A stretch of 64,000 nt of DNA from Bosea sp. (in: a-proteobacteria) (GCF_023953965.1 NZ_JAMLIX010000001.1:2294501-2358500); one strand, 5' to 3'. Positions 1 to 13,112 are shown, counted from the stretch's first letter. Made by a program: numbers and translations. Notes: generated by a model from the sequence alone, not told the origin.

Positions 1-1027
1 CTGGCTCTTCGGCCGCAGGCCCGAGACGAGCGAGGCGCCGAAGGGGCTTTATGTCTGGGGCTCGGTCGGCCGCGGCAAGACCATGCTGATGGACATGTTC
101 TTCGAGGCCGCGCCGGTGAAGCGCAAGCGCCGCGTGCATTTCCACGAATTCCTCGCCGACGTCCACGCCCGCATCAACGCCTACCGGCAGAAGATCAGGA
201 CGGGCGAGGTCAAGGACGCCGACCCGATCGCCCCCGTCGCCGCCGATCTCGCCGGGGAAGCCTATCTGCTCTGCTTCGACGAGTTCACCGTGACCGACAT
301 CGCCGATGCGATGATCCTGGGGCGGCTGTTCACGGCGCTGTTTTCGGCCGGCGTCGTGGTGGTCGCGACCTCCAATGTCGAGCCGTCGCGGCTCTATGAG
401 GGCGGGCTCAACCGGGCGCTGTTTACCCCCTTCATCGCGCTGCTCCAGACCCGGGTCGAGGTGCTCAAGCTCGATGCGCGCACCGATTTCAGGCTGGAGA
501 AGCTCGGCGGCGCGCCGGTCTATCACGTGCCCGCCGACGCGAAGGCGAAGGCCGCGCTCGATCAGGCGTTCAAGGCCCTGTCCGGTGTGGAGCGGGGGCA
601 GCGCACGGTGCTTTCCGTGCAGGGCCACGACCTCGTCGTGCCGCAGGCGGCGGGCGGCGTGGCGCGGGCGAGCTTCGCGGATCTCTGCGCCGAGGCCTAT
701 GGCGCCTCCGACTACATCGCGCTGGCGCAGCGCTTCCACACGCTCGTGCTCGACGACATACCCGTTCTCGATTACGACCGGCGCAACGAGGCCAAGCGCT
801 TCATCATCCTGATCGACACGCTCTACGAGCACCATGTTAAGCTCGTCGCCTCGGCGGCGGCCGAGCCGCACGAACTCTATAAGGCGCGGCAGGGCCGCGA
901 GGCCTTCGAGTTCGACCGCACCGTCTCGCGGCTGATCGAGATGCGCTCCGGCGATTATCTCAGCCTGCCCCATGGCCGCCCGGATTCGGCGGCGAGCGGG
1001 GATACGACCGGGCTGGTGGAGACGTGA
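1..1027 (+). CDS. zapE: Cell division protein ZapE (AFG1-like ATPase), 5' end missing
   Basis: ZapE/AFG1-family P-loop ATPase, known in proteobacteria to associate with the Z-ring during constriction. The reading frame is open from base 2, so the start lies upstream of the window; about 341 residues are present. A Walker A loop reads GSVGRGKT at about bases 56-79, and the in-frame ATG at 83 sits inside the P-loop region, so it is not the start. Walker B reads CFDEFTVTD at about 273-299, followed by the family's DAMIL helix. The C-terminal part carries the arginine-rich DYDRRNEAKRF segment typical of AFG1. It ends 37 bases before a TetR-family gene. ZapE just upstream of mdh is a common rhizobial order. 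The family assignment is firm; only the N-terminus is unseen. Confidence 0.93.
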   Translation, partial: WLFGRRPETSEAPKGLYVWGSVGRGKTMLMDMFFEAAPVKRKRRVHFHEFLADVHARINAYRQKIRTGEVKDADPIAPVAADLAGEAYLLCFDEFTVTDIADAMILGRLFTALFSAGVVVVATSNVEPSRLYEGGLNRALFTPFIALLQTRVEVLKLDARTDFRLEKLGGAPVYHVPADAKAKAALDQAFKALSGVERGQRTVLSVQGHDLVVPQAAGGVARASFADLCAEAYGASDYIALAQRFHTLVLDDIPVLDYDRRNEAKRFIILIDTLYEHHVKLVASAAAEPHELYKARQGREAFEFDRTVSRLIEMRSGDYLSLPHGRPDSAASGDTTGLVET

Positions 1028-1064
1028 CGAAGGTAGCGGCGCCAGAGCGGGAGGGCGGCTGAAC

Positions 1065-1664
1065 ATGCCACCGCGCGAACCGAGCGAGACCCGTATCCTC
1101 ACGGTGGCCTCCGAGCATCTGCGCCGGTTCGGGCTGAAGCGCTTCACGGTCGTCGCCGTGGCGGAGGAGGCGGGCATGACCCATGCCAATGTCTACCGCT
1201 ATTTCCCCTCGCGCGTGGCGCTGATCGACGCCGTCGTCGATCTCTGGCTCAAGGCGACGGAGCGCAACCTCGCCGACATCGCCGACGGGCCGGACCCCGC
1301 CGACGACAAGCTCGAGCGCCTGATCCTCGGCCTCGCCAAGGCCAATCGCGATCTCCTCGGCGAGGAGCCGCATCTCTTCGCCGCGCTGTCGCTGGCGGTC
1401 GCCCGGCGCCATGCCATCAGCCGGCGCAACCGCGCCCGTGTCCGCGCCCTGTTCGAGCGCGTGATCGACGAGGGGATCGCCACAGGCGTATTCGAGCCGC
1501 GCGACCGCGACAGGGCCATCGCCTTCGTCATCGACGCGACGAACCGCTTCATCCACCCGGCCTCGCTGGCGCTGGAAGCCGATGTGCCGCAGGCTTCGGT
1601 CGATACCAGGCTCTCCACCCTGATCCGGGTGATCCTGCGGGTGCTCGGCAGCGGGATCGTGTGA
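1065..1664 (+). CDS. TetR/AcrR family transcriptional regulator
   Basis: A 199-residue DNA-binding repressor-type protein. Residues about 8-55 form a TetR helix-turn-helix: the segment TVVAVAEEAG is followed by the recognition helix THANVYRYFPSR. The rest is a helical ligand/dimerisation domain with no motif that reveals the ligand. I start it at ATG 1065, preceded by the purine-rich GGGAGGG; an upstream in-frame start at 972 would add an arginine-rich, unfolded-looking leader overlapping zapE. It lies between zapE and mdh on the same strand but is separated from mdh by 325 bases, so it is probably not part of the TCA operon. Its target is unknown. Confidence 0.85.
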   Translation: MPPREPSETRILTVASEHLRRFGLKRFTVVAVAEEAGMTHANVYRYFPSRVALIDAVVDLWLKATERNLADIADGPDPADDKLERLILGLAKANRDLLGEEPHLFAALSLAVARRHAISRRNRARVRALFERVIDEGIATGVFEPRDRDRAIAFVIDATNRFIHPASLALEADVPQASVDTRLSTLIRVILRVLGSGIV

Positions 1665-2952
<1,288 letters not shown>

Positions 2953-2958
2953 GCCTGC

Positions 2959-3375
2959 ATGTCGACCGGGCAGCGGCTCGCCGGCCTGTTGCTGGCCGGA
3001 ACCGCCCTCGCGGCTTCGGCCGCGCAGGCGGCTCCCGTCCGGCAGACCATCGCCGCGGAATATGTCGCGACGGATATCCGGCAGCTCGCCGGTCAACTGG
3101 CCGATGTGGCGAGGCTTTGCTGGGTCGGCAAGGATCCTGCGTTCGACGGGATCAGGTTCGATCGGGTCGAGCAGGGGGCGGAACCCACCACCTTCCGGCT
3201 GGTCTTCACGGATCAGCGGAAAGCAGCGGTTGCAGGCAAGCGCCATTTGCGCATTCTGACGGGCAAGTCGGGCTCGCTCGTCATGGTCGTGCTCGAACAA
3301 GAGAATATCGATGTCTCCGCCGCCGTGACCCGTCACGCCGGTGCCTTGATCAAGCGTCGCTTTTCGCCCTGCTAA
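2959..3375 (+). CDS. Small predicted secreted protein between mdh and sucC
   Basis: A 138-residue protein I do not recognise. Residues 1-24 make a clear Sec signal peptide: a short positive start, the hydrophobic stretch [15 protein letters not shown], then a cleavage site near AQA-AP. The mature part is small and mixed alpha/beta with two cysteines, one mid-protein (LCWVGK) and one as the last residue, which could form a disulfide in the periplasm. It starts 6 bases after mdh and ends 22 bases before sucC, so it is embedded in the TCA operon. Nothing points to an enzymatic role. It is real by its position, signal peptide and codon use; function unknown. Confidence 0.75.
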   Translation: MSTGQRLAGLLLAGTALAASAAQAAPVRQTIAAEYVATDIRQLAGQLADVARLCWVGKDPAFDGIRFDRVEQGAEPTTFRLVFTDQRKAAVAGKRHLRILTGKSGSLVMVVLEQENIDVSAAVTRHAGALIKRRFSPC

Positions 3376-3397
3376 TCCCAGGCAAAGGAACAACTGC

Positions 3398-4594
<1,197 letters not shown>

Positions 4595-4603
4595 GGAAGA
4601 GAC

Positions 4604-5488
4604 ATGTCCATCCTGATCGACAAGAACACCAAGGTCATCTGCCAGGGCTTCACCGGCAAGAACGGCACCTTCCACTCCGAGCAGGCGATCGCCTATGGCA
4701 CGCAGATGGTCGGCGGCACCTCGCCGGGGAAGGGCGGCTCGCTCCATCTCGGCCTGCCCGTCTTCGACACCGTCGCCGAGGCCAAGGCCAGGACCGGCGC
4801 CGACGCTTCGGTCGTCTATGTCCCGCCTCCAGGCGCGGCGGACGCGATCTGCGAGGCGATCGATGCCGAGATCCCGCTGATCATCTGCATCACCGAGGGC
4901 ATCCCGGTGCTCGACATGGTCAAGGTCAAGCGCTCGCTGTCGGGCTCCAAGTCGCGGCTGATCGGGCCGAACTGCCCCGGCGCCGTCACCGCCGGCCAGT
5001 CGAAGATCGGCATCATGCCGGCCAACATCTTCAAGCCCGGCTCGGTCGGCATCGTCTCGCGCTCGGGCACGCTGACCTATGAGGCGGTGTTCCAGACCAC
5101 CCGCGAGGGGCTCGGCCAGTCAACGGCCGTCGGCATCGGCGGCGACCCGGTCAAGGGCACCGAGTTCGTCGACATGCTCGAGATGTTCCTGGCCGACGAC
5201 AAGACCGAGTCGATCGTGATGATCGGCGAGATCGGCGGCTCGGGCGAGGAGGACGCGGCGCAGTTCATCAAGGACGAGGCCAGGCGCGGCCGCAGGAAGC
5301 CGATGGTCGGCTTCATCGCCGGGCGCACGGCCCCTCCGGGCCGCCGCATGGGCCATGCGGGCGCGATCATCTCGGGCGGCAAGGGCGGCGCCGAGGACAA
5401 GATCGCCGCCCTGGAAGCTGCCGGCATCAGGGTCTCGCCCTCGCCGGCGCGCCTTGGAAAGACCTTGGTCGAGGTTTTGAAGGGCTGA
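4604..5488 (+). CDS. sucD: Succinate-CoA ligase (ADP-forming) subunit alpha
   Basis: Alpha subunit of succinyl-CoA synthetase, 294 residues, normal length. It carries the N-terminal CoA-binding Rossmann domain ([18 protein letters not shown]), the conserved [12 protein letters not shown] strand, [10 protein letters not shown], and the phosphohistidine region with [17 protein letters not shown] near the C-terminus. The acidic loop [12 protein letters not shown] follows the usual family pattern. It ends 133 bases before sucA; that gap holds a double hairpin repeat rather than a gene. Confidence 0.98.
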   Translation: MSILIDKNTKVICQGFTGKNGTFHSEQAIAYGTQMVGGTSPGKGGSLHLGLPVFDTVAEAKARTGADASVVYVPPPGAADAICEAIDAEIPLIICITEGIPVLDMVKVKRSLSGSKSRLIGPNCPGAVTAGQSKIGIMPANIFKPGSVGIVSRSGTLTYEAVFQTTREGLGQSTAVGIGGDPVKGTEFVDMLEMFLADDKTESIVMIGEIGGSGEEDAAQFIKDEARRGRRKPMVGFIAGRTAPPGRRMGHAGAIISGGKGGAEDKIAALEAAGIRVSPSPARLGKTLVEVLKG

Positions 5489-5493
5489 TCGGT

Positions 5494-5603
5494 TTCCGGG
5501 CGCACCCGCAAGGCGTGTGCCCGGAACCCATGACTCAGGTCGCGGCAGCAGGGAGGCTGTCGCGGTTTTGAATCCCGGGCTCCGGCGGAGCCGGTTCCGG
5601 GAT
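5494..5603. repeat. Double-hairpin intergenic repeat between sucD and sucA
   Basis: Two adjacent palindromes fill the gap. The first pairs TTCCGGGCGCAC (5494-5505) with GTGTGCCCGGAA (5515-5526), 12 pairs with one G-T wobble. The second pairs ATCCCGG (5572-5578) with CCGGGAT (5597-5603), with a further internal GCTCCG/CGGAGC stem. There is no T-tract, so this is not a classic terminator; it could attenuate or stabilise the 3' end of the mdh-sucD message. The TCCCGGG/CCCGGGA theme recurs in other gaps of this window. Confidence 0.65.
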
Positions 5604-5621
5604 GACGGAGGAGATAGACGA

Positions 5622-8579
5622 ATGGCTCGCCTGGACATCAACGAGGCTTTCGCGCAGACCGGCTTCCTCTATGGCGGCAACGCCGCCTATATCGAGGATC
5701 TCTATGCCCGCTACGAGGCCGATCCGAAATCGGTCGACGAGCAGTGGCAGAGCTTCTTCGGCGCGCTGAAGGACGACAAGAAGCTCGTGCTGGAGAACGC
5801 CAGGGGCGCTTCCTGGAAGCGGCCGAACTGGCCGGTTCCCGCCAGCGGCGAGCTGGTCTCGGCGCTCGACGGCAACTGGGCCCAGGTCGAGAAGGCGGTC
5901 TCCGACAAGCTCGGCGCCAAGGCCAAGGCGGCCGGCACCGCGCTTTCCGCCGCCGACGTGCAGCAGGCGACGCGCGATTCGGTGCGCGCGATCATGCTGA
6001 TCCGCGCCTACCGGATGCGCGGCCATCTCTACGCCAATCTCGATCCGCTCGGCATCGAGAGCCGCACCGACCATGAGGAATTGTCGCCGGCCGCCTTCGG
6101 CTTCGGGCCCGACGACCTCGACCGCAAGATCTTCATCGACAACGTGCTCGGCATGGAGTTCGCCACCATCCGCGAGATGGTCGCGATCCTGGAGCGGACC
6201 TATTGCGGCACGGTCGGCATCGAGTTCATGCACATCTCCGACCCCGAGCAGAAAGCCTGGCTGCAGGAGCGCATCGAGGGGCCGGACAAGGAGATCGCCT
6301 TCACCCGCGAAGGCAAGCGGGCGATCCTGAACAAGCTGGTCGAGGCCGAGGGCTTCGAGAAGTTCCTCGACCTGAAATACACCGGCACCAAGCGCTTCGG
6401 CCTCGATGGCGGCGAGTCGCTCGTCCCCGCGCTGGAGCAGATCATCAAGCGTGGCGGAGCGCTGGGCCTGCGCGACATCGTCTTCGGCATGGCCCATCGC
6501 GGCCGCCTCAACGTGTTGACGCAGGTGCTCGGAAAGCCGCATCGGGCGCTGTTCCACGAGTTCAAGGGCGGCTCCTTCGCGCCCGACGACGTCGAGGGCT
6601 CGGGCGACGTCAAGTACCATCTCGGCGCTTCGTCGGATCGCGAATTCGACGGCAACAACGTCCATGTCTCGCTGACCGCCAACCCCTCGCATCTGGAGAT
6701 CGTCGATCCGGTGGTGCTCGGCAAGGTGCGTGCCAAGCAGGACCAGTTCGGCGACATCGTCGAGCGCACCAAGGTGCTGCCGCTGCTGATCCATGGCGAT
6801 GCCGCCTTCGCCGGCCAGGGCGTGGTGGCGGAGTGCCTGGGGCTCTCCGGCCTCAAGGGCCACCGCACCGGCGGCTCGCTGCATTTCATCATCAACAACC
6901 AGATCGGCTTCACCACCTATCCGCGCTATTCGCGCTCCTCGCCCTATCCGTCGGATGTGGCGAAGATGGTCGAGGCGCCGGTCTTCCATGTGAACGGCGA
7001 CGATCCGGAGGCGGTGGTCTTCGCCGCCAAGGTCGCGATCGAGTTCCGGCAGAAGTTCCACAAGCCGGTCGTGATCGACATGTTCTGCTATCGCCGCTTC
7101 GGCCATAACGAGGGCGACGAGCCGGGCTTCACCCAGCCGCTGATGTACCGCAAGATCCGCGGCCACAAGACGACGCTGGAACTCTACGGCGCCAAGCTCG
7201 AGGCCGAGGGCGTGATCCAGCCCGGCGAGCTCGACGAGATGCGCGCCGCCTGGAAGGCGAGGCTCGAGGTCGAGTTCGAGGCCGGGCAGAGCTTCAAGCC
7301 GAACAAGGCCGACTGGCTCGACGGCCGCTGGGCCGGGATGAAGGCGATCCGCGCCGACGAGGACGATCCGCGCCGCGGCGCCACCGGCGTGCCGGAGGCG
7401 GTGCTGAAGGAGATCACCGAGAAGATCACCTCGGTTCCCGCCGGCTTCAACCTGCACCGCACGATCCAGCGCTTCCTCGACAACCGCAAGAAGGCGGTCG
7501 AGAGCGGCGAGGGCATCGACTGGGCGACCGCCGAGGCGCTGGCCTTCGGCTCGCTGCTGCTCGACGGCAACCCGGTGCGGCTCTCCGGCCAGGATTGCGA
7601 GCGCGGCACCTTCTCGCAGCGCCATTCCGTGCTGATCGACCAGGAGACGGAGGCCCGCCACACCTCGCTCAACCATATCAGCGAAGGCCAGGCTCGCTAC
7701 GAGGTCATCAACTCGATGCTCTCGGAAGAGGCCGTGCTCGGCTTCGAATACGGCTACTCGCTGTCGGAGCCGAACGCGCTGACGATGTGGGAGGCGCAGT
7801 TCGGCGACTTCGCCAACGGCGCGCAGGTGGTGTTCGACCAGTTCATCTCGTCGGGCGAGCGCAAATGGCTGCGCATGTCCGGGCTCGTCTGCCTCTTGCC
7901 GCACGGCTACGAGGGCCAGGGGCCGGAGCACTCCTCCGCCCGCCTCGAGCGCTTCCTGCAGATGTGCGCCGAGGACAACATGCAGGTCGCGAACTGCTCG
8001 ACGCCGGCGAGCTACTTCCACATCCTGCGCCGGCAGCTCAAGCGCGACTTCCGCAAGCCGCTGATCCTGATGACGCCGAAGTCGCTGCTGCGCCACAAGC
8101 GCTGCGTCTCCGACCTCAGCGAACTCGCCGAGGGATCGAGCTTCCATCGCGTGCTGGCGGACGATGCCGAGCGCGGCCGCTCGACCACCAGGCTCGTCAA
8201 GGATTCGAAGATCCGCCGCGTCGTGCTCTGCTCGGGCAAGGTCTATTTCGACCTGCTGGAGGAGCGCGAGAAGCGTGGGCTGGACGATGTCTACCTGATG
8301 CGCGTCGAGCAGCTCTATCCCTTCCCGCTGAAGACGCTGGCGCAGGAGCTGGCGCGCTTCAAGGGCGCCGATGTGGTCTGGTGCCAGGAGGAGCCGAAGA
8401 ACATGGGCGCCTGGACCTTCGTCGAGCCCTATCTGGAATGGGTGCTCGGCCATGCCGGCTCGAAGTCGAAGCGGCCGCGCTATGTCGGGCGCCCGGCTTC
8501 GGCCGCGACCGCGACCGGCCTGATGTCCAAGCACACCGCCCAGCTCCACGCCTTCCTCGACGAGGCTTTCGCGGCCTGA
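5622..8579 (+). CDS. sucA: 2-oxoglutarate dehydrogenase E1 component
   Basis: Thiamine-diphosphate-dependent E1 subunit of the 2-oxoglutarate dehydrogenase complex, decarboxylating 2-oxoglutarate and passing succinyl to SucB. It is 985 residues, the expected size. The N-terminus has the E1o-specific [20 protein letters not shown] element used for E2 binding, the TPP-binding core includes [11 protein letters not shown] and the metal-binding region around [15 protein letters not shown], and the C-terminal transketolase-like part ends with [18 protein letters not shown] start at ATG 5622 after GGAGGAGATAG; an upstream in-frame start at 5517 would translate the hairpin repeat and is unlikely. Confidence 0.98.
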   Translation: MARLDINEAFAQTGFLYGGNAAYIEDLYARYEADPKSVDEQWQSFFGALKDDKKLVLENARGASWKRPNWPVPASGELVSALDGNWAQVEKAVSDKLGAKAKAAGTALSAADVQQATRDSVRAIMLIRAYRMRGHLYANLDPLGIESRTDHEELSPAAFGFGPDDLDRKIFIDNVLGMEFATIREMVAILERTYCGTVGIEFMHISDPEQKAWLQERIEGPDKEIAFTREGKRAILNKLVEAEGFEKFLDLKYTGTKRFGLDGGESLVPALEQIIKRGGALGLRDIVFGMAHRGRLNVLTQVLGKPHRALFHEFKGGSFAPDDVEGSGDVKYHLGASSDREFDGNNVHVSLTANPSHLEIVDPVVLGKVRAKQDQFGDIVERTKVLPLLIHGDAAFAGQGVVAECLGLSGLKGHRTGGSLHFIINNQIGFTTYPRYSRSSPYPSDVAKMVEAPVFHVNGDDPEAVVFAAKVAIEFRQKFHKPVVIDMFCYRRFGHNEGDEPGFTQPLMYRKIRGHKTTLELYGAKLEAEGVIQPGELDEMRAAWKARLEVEFEAGQSFKPNKADWLDGRWAGMKAIRADEDDPRRGATGVPEAVLKEITEKITSVPAGFNLHRTIQRFLDNRKKAVESGEGIDWATAEALAFGSLLLDGNPVRLSGQDCERGTFSQRHSVLIDQETEARHTSLNHISEGQARYEVINSMLSEEAVLGFEYGYSLSEPNALTMWEAQFGDFANGAQVVFDQFISSGERKWLRMSGLVCLLPHGYEGQGPEHSSARLERFLQMCAEDNMQVANCSTPASYFHILRRQLKRDFRKPLILMTPKSLLRHKRCVSDLSELAEGSSFHRVLADDAERGRSTTRLVKDSKIRRVVLCSGKVYFDLLEEREKRGLDDVYLMRVEQLYPFPLKTLAQELARFKGADVVWCQEEPKNMGAWTFVEPYLEWVLGHAGSKSKRPRYVGRPASAATATGLMSKHTAQLHAFLDEAFAA

Positions 8580-8682
8580 CCGTCATAAGCGGACCGGGCC
8601 CTCAAACCCGGTCCGGTCTTCCCGCCTTTCGGGCTCGAGGCTCGAAACGACCGCCAGAGAACGACATAAACAGAGGCCTGAC

Positions 8683-9951
8683 ATGGCGACCGAAATCCGC
8701 GTACCCACCCTCGGCGAATCCGTGTCCGAGGCGACCATCGGCAAGTGGTTCAAGAAGCCGGGCGAGGCGGTGAAGGCCGACGAGCCCCTTGTCGAGCTCG
8801 AGACCGACAAGGTGACGCTGGAGGTCAACGCGCCGGCCGCCGGCGTGCTCGGCGAGATCGTCGCCAAGGAAGGCGACACCGTCGGCGTCAACGCGCTGCT
8901 CGGCTCGATCAGCGAGGGCGCTGCCGCCGCCGCGAAGAAGGACGATGCGGCCGTGGCGCAGGCCGCCGGCAAGGCCGGCTCCGAAAAGCTGGCCGATGCC
9001 GAGAAGAAGACCGCCGCCGTCGCCGGCGAGCCGCCGGTGAAGCCGGCGACCAAGGCCGCCGATTCCGGCCCGGCCGTGGCGCGGCTTTCCGCCGAGAGCG
9101 GCGTCGACCCGGCCTCCGTCCCGGCTTCGGGCAAGGACGGCCGCGTGACCAAGGGCGACATGCTCGCCGCGATCGCGACGGGCGGTGCCGTCGCTCCGGC
9201 CGCCGCGTCCGCGCCGGCTGCGATCCGCGCCCCGTCCGCGCCGGACGACGCCTCGCGCGAGGAGCGCGTCAAGATGACGAAGCTGCGCCAGACCATCGCG
9301 CGCCGCCTCAAGGAAGCCCAGTCCAACGCCGCGATGCTGACGACCTTCAACGAGGTCGACATGTCCGGCGTGATGGCGCTGCGCAACCAGTACAAGGACG
9401 TGTTCGAGAAGAAGCACGGCGTGAAGCTCGGCTTCATGGGCTTCTTCGTGAAGGCCTGCGTGCAGGCGCTGAAGGAGATCCCGGCCGTCAATGCCGAGAT
9501 CGACGGCACCGACATCATCTACAAGAACTACTACCATATCGGCGTCGCGGTCGGCACCGAGAAGGGCCTCGTCGTCCCGGTGGTGCGCGATGCGGACGAG
9601 CTTTCCATCGCCGGCGTCGAGAAGAAGATCGGCGAGTTCGGCCGCAAGGCCCGCGACGGCAAGCTCTCGATCGAGGAGATGCAGGGCGGCACCTTCACCA
9701 TCTCGAACGGCGGCGTCTACGGCTCGCTGATGTCGACCCCGATCCTGAACGCGCCGCAATCGGCGATCCTGGGCATGCACAAGATCCAGGAGCGCCCGGT
9801 CGTGGTCGCGGGCAAGATCGAAATCCGGCCGATGATGTATCTCGCGGTCTCCTACGACCACCGCATCATCGACGGCAAGGAGGCGGTGACCTTCCTCGTC
9901 CGGATCAAGGAGGGGCTGGAGGACCCGGCGCGGCTCGTGCTCGATCTGTGA
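8683..9951 (+). CDS. sucB: 2-oxoglutarate dehydrogenase E2 component (dihydrolipoamide succinyltransferase)
   Basis: Core E2 subunit, transferring succinyl from lipoate to CoA; 422 residues. Three parts are visible: a lipoyl domain (residues 1-78) with the lipoylated lysine K43 in [11 protein letters not shown], an Ala/Pro/Lys-rich linker, a peripheral subunit-binding domain at about 126-160 ([11 protein letters not shown]...[10 protein letters not shown]), a second Ala/Pro linker, and the acyltransferase domain from about 190. The catalytic HxxxDG motif is [12 protein letters not shown], histidine at about 393. It follows sucA by 103 bases and precedes lpd. Confidence 0.98.
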   Translation: MATEIRVPTLGESVSEATIGKWFKKPGEAVKADEPLVELETDKVTLEVNAPAAGVLGEIVAKEGDTVGVNALLGSISEGAAAAAKKDDAAVAQAAGKAGSEKLADAEKKTAAVAGEPPVKPATKAADSGPAVARLSAESGVDPASVPASGKDGRVTKGDMLAAIATGGAVAPAAASAPAAIRAPSAPDDASREERVKMTKLRQTIARRLKEAQSNAAMLTTFNEVDMSGVMALRNQYKDVFEKKHGVKLGFMGFFVKACVQALKEIPAVNAEIDGTDIIYKNYYHIGVAVGTEKGLVVPVVRDADELSIAGVEKKIGEFGRKARDGKLSIEEMQGGTFTISNGGVYGSLMSTPILNAPQSAILGMHKIQERPVVVAGKIEIRPMMYLAVSYDHRIIDGKEAVTFLVRIKEGLEDPARLVLDL

Positions 9952-9976
9952 CCGCTCTCGTCGGCGGTCCATTCCG

Positions 9977-10067
9977 GCGTCATGCCCGGGCTTGTCCCGG
10001 GCACCCACGACTTTCCTTCCGGCCTCCGAAGACGTGGATGGTCGGGACAAGCCCGGCCATGGCGGGC
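9977..10067. repeat. Long imperfect palindrome between sucB and lpd
   Basis: A roughly 90-base imperfect inverted repeat: GCGTCATGCCCGGGCTTGTC on the left pairs with GGGACAAGCCCGGCCATGGCG on the right, and CCCACGACTTTCC pairs with GAAGACGTGG inside. Elements of this exact flavour (CCCGGGCTTGTCCCGGGCA...TGGCCGGGACAAGCCCGG) are widespread between genes in Hyphomicrobiales. It would form a long hairpin in the sucB-lpd transcript. It contains no convincing coding sequence although a frame runs through it into lpd. Confidence 0.75.
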
Positions 10068-10084
10068 AGCAAGAGGCTCTAGAG

Positions 10085-11482
10085 ATGTCCTACGATCTCG
10101 TCGTCATCGGAACCGGCCCCGGCGGCTATGTCTGCGCCATCCGCGCCGCCCAGCTCGGCCTCAAGGTCGCGGTGGTCGAGAAGCGCAAGACCCATGGCGG
10201 CACCTGCCTGAACGTCGGCTGCATCCCCTCCAAGGCGCTGCTGCACGCTTCCGAGATGTTCGAGGAAGCCGGCCATACCTTCGACAAGCTCGGCGTCGTC
10301 GTCGGCAAGCCCAGGCTCGACCTCAAGGCGATGATGGCGCACAAGCAGGAGACGATCGACGCCAACGTCACCGGCGTCGGCTTCCTGTTGAAGAAGAACA
10401 AGATCGACGCCTTCCACGGCACGGCCTCGATTCCTGCCGCCGGCAAGGTCGTCGTCACGGCTGGCGACGGCAAGACGCAGGAGCTCGCGACCAAGAACAT
10501 CGTCATCGCGACGGGGTCGGAATCGGCGCCGCTGCCGGGCGTCGCCGTCGACGAGAAGACCGTCGTGACCTCGACCGGCGCGCTCGAGCTCGGTTCCGTG
10601 CCGAAGGAGCTCGTCGTGGTCGGTGCCGGCGTGATCGGGCTCGAGATCGGCTCGGTCTGGGGCCGGCTCGGTGCCAAGGTCACGGTCGTCGAATATCTCG
10701 ACCGTATCCTGCCCGGCATGGACGGCGAGGTCGCCAAGCAGTTCCAGCGCATCCTGGAGAAGCAGGGCTTCAGCTTCCAGCTCGGCTCCAAGGTCACCAA
10801 GGTCGAAACGGCTAAGAAAGGCGCGACCGTCACCGTCGAGCCCGCCGCCGGGGGCGAGGTGAGGGCGCTCAATGCCGATATCGTGCTCGTCGCCATCGGC
10901 CGCCGTCCGAACACGGAAGGGCTTGGCCTCGACAAGGCCGGCGTCGCCACGGAGAAGGGCCGCGTCGTCATCGACGATCATTTCAGGACCAATGTGCCGG
11001 GCATCTACGCGATCGGCGACGTGGTGCGCGGGCCGATGCTGGCGCACAAGGCCGAGGACGAGGGCGTCGCGGTGGCCGAGATCATCGCCGGCAAGGCGGG
11101 CCATGTGAACTACGACGCCATTCCCGGCATCGTCTACACCGCGCCCGAAGTCGCCGCGATCGGCAAGACCGAGGAAGAGCTGAAGGCGGCCGGCATCGCC
11201 TACAAGGTCGGCAAGTTCCCGTTCACGGCCAATGGCCGGGCGCGGGCCATGCGCCATACCGAGGGCTTCGTGAAGGTGCTGGCGGATGCGGCAAGCGACC
11301 GCGTGCTCGGTTGCCACATCATCGGCCCCCATGCCGGCGACCTGATCGCGGAGGTGACGGTGCTGATGGAGTTCGGCGGTTCGGCCGAGGACCTCGCCCG
11401 CACCTGCCACGCACACCCGACACTGTCGGAGGCGGTGAAGGAAGCAGCCCTCGCGGTGGACAAGCGCCCGATCCATATGTGA
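10085..11482 (+). CDS. lpd: Dihydrolipoyl dehydrogenase
   Basis: FAD-dependent E3 enzyme that reoxidises dihydrolipoamide with NAD; 465 residues. The FAD motif [17 protein letters not shown] is at residues 9-25, the redox-active disulfide is C41/C46 in GGTCLNVGC, the NAD-binding motif is [19 protein letters not shown], a second FAD segment is [18 protein letters not shown], and the C-terminal dimerisation domain has the catalytic [15 protein letters not shown] start at ATG 10085 (MSYDLVVIG) after AAGAGG; an earlier start at 9992 lies inside the palindromic repeat. It closes the TCA block and probably serves SucAB. Confidence 0.97.
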   Translation: MSYDLVVIGTGPGGYVCAIRAAQLGLKVAVVEKRKTHGGTCLNVGCIPSKALLHASEMFEEAGHTFDKLGVVVGKPRLDLKAMMAHKQETIDANVTGVGFLLKKNKIDAFHGTASIPAAGKVVVTAGDGKTQELATKNIVIATGSESAPLPGVAVDEKTVVTSTGALELGSVPKELVVVGAGVIGLEIGSVWGRLGAKVTVVEYLDRILPGMDGEVAKQFQRILEKQGFSFQLGSKVTKVETAKKGATVTVEPAAGGEVRALNADIVLVAIGRRPNTEGLGLDKAGVATEKGRVVIDDHFRTNVPGIYAIGDVVRGPMLAHKAEDEGVAVAEIIAGKAGHVNYDAIPGIVYTAPEVAAIGKTEEELKAAGIAYKVGKFPFTANGRARAMRHTEGFVKVLADAASDRVLGCHIIGPHAGDLIAEVTVLMEFGGSAEDLARTCHAHPTLSEAVKEAALAVDKRPIHM

Positions 11483-11513
11483 TCGGCGCGCGCGGCGCAT
11501 CGGCCGAAGAGGC

Positions 11514-12374
11514 TCACCCCCGCCGCGCCTCGAATGCCGTCAGCGTGTTGCGCAACAGGCAGGCGATGGTCATTGGGCCGACGCCGCCGGGGACCGGCGT
11601 GATCGCGCCGGCGACCTTCACGGCTGCGGCGAAATCGACGTCGCCGGCGAGCTTGCCGTCGGGCAGGCGGTTGATGCCGACGTCGATCACGGTGGCGCCG
11701 GGCCTGATCCAGTCGCCCCCGACCAGGCGCGGGCGCCCGACGGCGGCGATGACGATGTCGGCGCGCTTCACCACCGCGGGCAGGTCGCGCGTGCGCGAAT
11801 GGGCGATGGTGACGGTGCAGTCGGCCTGCAGCAGCAATTGCGCGACCGGGCGGCCGACGAGCTCCGAGCGGCCGATCACCACCGCTTCCAGCCCCGAAAG
11901 CGAGGGCAGCGTCTGCCTCAGCAGCAGCATGCAGCCGAGCGGCGTGCAGGGCACGAGCCCCGGCTTGCCGCCGGCGAGCCGGCCGGCATTGACCGGATGC
12001 AGCCCGTCGACGTCCTTGGCCGGGTCGATGGCGTCGATGATGCGGCCGGCGTCGATATGCTTCGGCAGCGGCAACTGGACGAGGATGCCGTCGACGGCAT
12101 CGTCGGCGTTGAGCTGGGCGAGCTTGGCGAGGAGCTCCGCCTCGGTCGTCGCGGCGGGCAACCGGTGGGCGACCGAATTCATGCCGGCCGCGACGGCGAG
12201 CTTTTCCTTCGAGGCGACATAGACCTTGCTCGCCGGATCCTCGCCGACGAGGACGACATGCAGGCCCGGCACAAGCCCGCGCGCGGCCCTGATCGCCGCG
12301 ACCTCGCGGCCGATCCCGGCCCTGAGCGCGGCGGCAGCGGCCTTGCCGTCGATGATGCGGGCTTCGCCGATCAT
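11514..12374 (-). CDS. folD: Bifunctional methylenetetrahydrofolate dehydrogenase/methenyltetrahydrofolate cyclohydrolase
   Basis: FolD interconverts 5,10-methylene-, methenyl- and 10-formyl-tetrahydrofolate with NADP, feeding purine and formylmethionine synthesis; 286 residues, normal size. The active-site tyrosine/lysine motif is YVASKEKLA, with [25 protein letters not shown], the NADP-binding stretch [17 protein letters not shown], and the C-terminal [15 protein letters not shown] all in place. It is convergent with lpd (31 bases apart) and divergent from the MarR-type gene, so it is a single-gene unit with its promoter in 12375-12547. Confidence 0.97.
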   Translation of the reverse strand: MIGEARIIDGKAAAAALRAGIGREVAAIRAARGLVPGLHVVLVGEDPASKVYVASKEKLAVAAGMNSVAHRLPAATTEAELLAKLAQLNADDAVDGILVQLPLPKHIDAGRIIDAIDPAKDVDGLHPVNAGRLAGGKPGLVPCTPLGCMLLLRQTLPSLSGLEAVVIGRSELVGRPVAQLLLQADCTVTIAHSRTRDLPAVVKRADIVIAAVGRPRLVGGDWIRPGATVIDVGINRLPDGKLAGDVDFAAAVKVAGAITPVPGGVGPMTIACLLRNTLTAFEARRG

Positions 12375-12547
12375 GGGTCAGATTCCGTGCTTCGTGGTGA
12401 TGCCGTCCTCATGCGCGATCCCGCCGGCCCGGACAAGCCCGAATGCGACCGCAGGCGATGGCGAGCGATTGTCATACCCATGTCATGTTCGCGCGCGAGG
12501 ACGCGAGCCGGCGAAGCATCTTGCCATCCGCCCGAGGGACCGGCTCC

Positions 12548-13030
12548 ATGACCAAGGCAATCGAGAAGAGCGTCGGCCGGGCCCTGCTCGTCACCGCAAG
12601 ACTGCACCGCTCGCGGATGGGCGAGCGGCTGAACGGGCTCGGGCTGTTTCCCGGGCAGGAGCAGGCGCTGAAGGCGCTGCAGGAAGCCCCGATGACGATG
12701 GGCGAGCTCGCGGCGCTGCTGCGCGTCAAGCCGCCGACCGTGTCCAAGACGATCGGGCGGCTCTCGCTGCAGGGCCTGGTGGCGCGCGAGGGCGGCAACC
12801 GCGACGGGCGCCTCGTCCAGGTCGCGCTGACGGAAGAGGGCCGCAAGACGGCGGCCGAGCTCGACGCGGTCTGGAACGCGGTCGAGGAGGAACTGCTCGA
12901 CAAGCTCGACGGCAAGGAGCGCAAGCAGTTGCGCAAGCTCCTGCGCAAGGCGGCGAAGGGCCTCTCCAAGGCCGGCGCCGAGCCGGACGATGGCGACGCC
13001 GATCTCGACGACGCCGAGAACGATGCCTGA
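12548..13030 (+). CDS. MarR family transcriptional regulator
   Basis: A 160-residue winged-helix protein. The central domain, residues about 35-110, has MTMGELAALLRVKPPTVSKTIGRLSLQGLVAREGG in pattern (first helix, recognition helix PPTVSKTIGRL) and the wing NRDGRLVQVALTEEGRK, all typical MarR. The C-terminal about 50 residues are a lysine-rich helix ending in an acidic DDGDADLDDAEND tail, which is unusual for the family. I start at ATG 12548; an upstream in-frame frame from 12443 adds residues with no family match. It is divergent from folD across a 173-base gap; its ligand and targets are unknown. Confidence 0.85.
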   Translation: MTKAIEKSVGRALLVTARLHRSRMGERLNGLGLFPGQEQALKALQEAPMTMGELAALLRVKPPTVSKTIGRLSLQGLVAREGGNRDGRLVQVALTEEGRKTAAELDAVWNAVEEELLDKLDGKERKQLRKLLRKAAKGLSKAGAEPDDGDADLDDAENDA

Positions 13031-13112
13031 TTTGCGCATGGAGCGCATGCTCCGGCGTGCTGGCGGCGCCGGCTAAATCAGTTCAAACCTGCTCTCGTCA
13101 TTCCTCCAAAAC

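Noticed and set aside
972..1064. Upstream extension of the TetR gene overlapping the zapE end.
   Set aside because: It adds an Arg/Gly-rich leader without family support, whereas ATG 1065 has a ribosome-binding site and the usual short TetR N-terminus.
5535..8549. A 1004-residue open frame on the minus strand opposite sucA.
   Set aside because: It is an antisense shadow of a high-GC gene: His/Arg/Ala/Asp-rich composition, no family motif, and sucA on the other strand is unambiguous.
9952..10084. Coding leader of lpd running through the palindrome.
   Set aside because: The additional residues come from the repeat and the known E3 N-terminus starts exactly at 10085.
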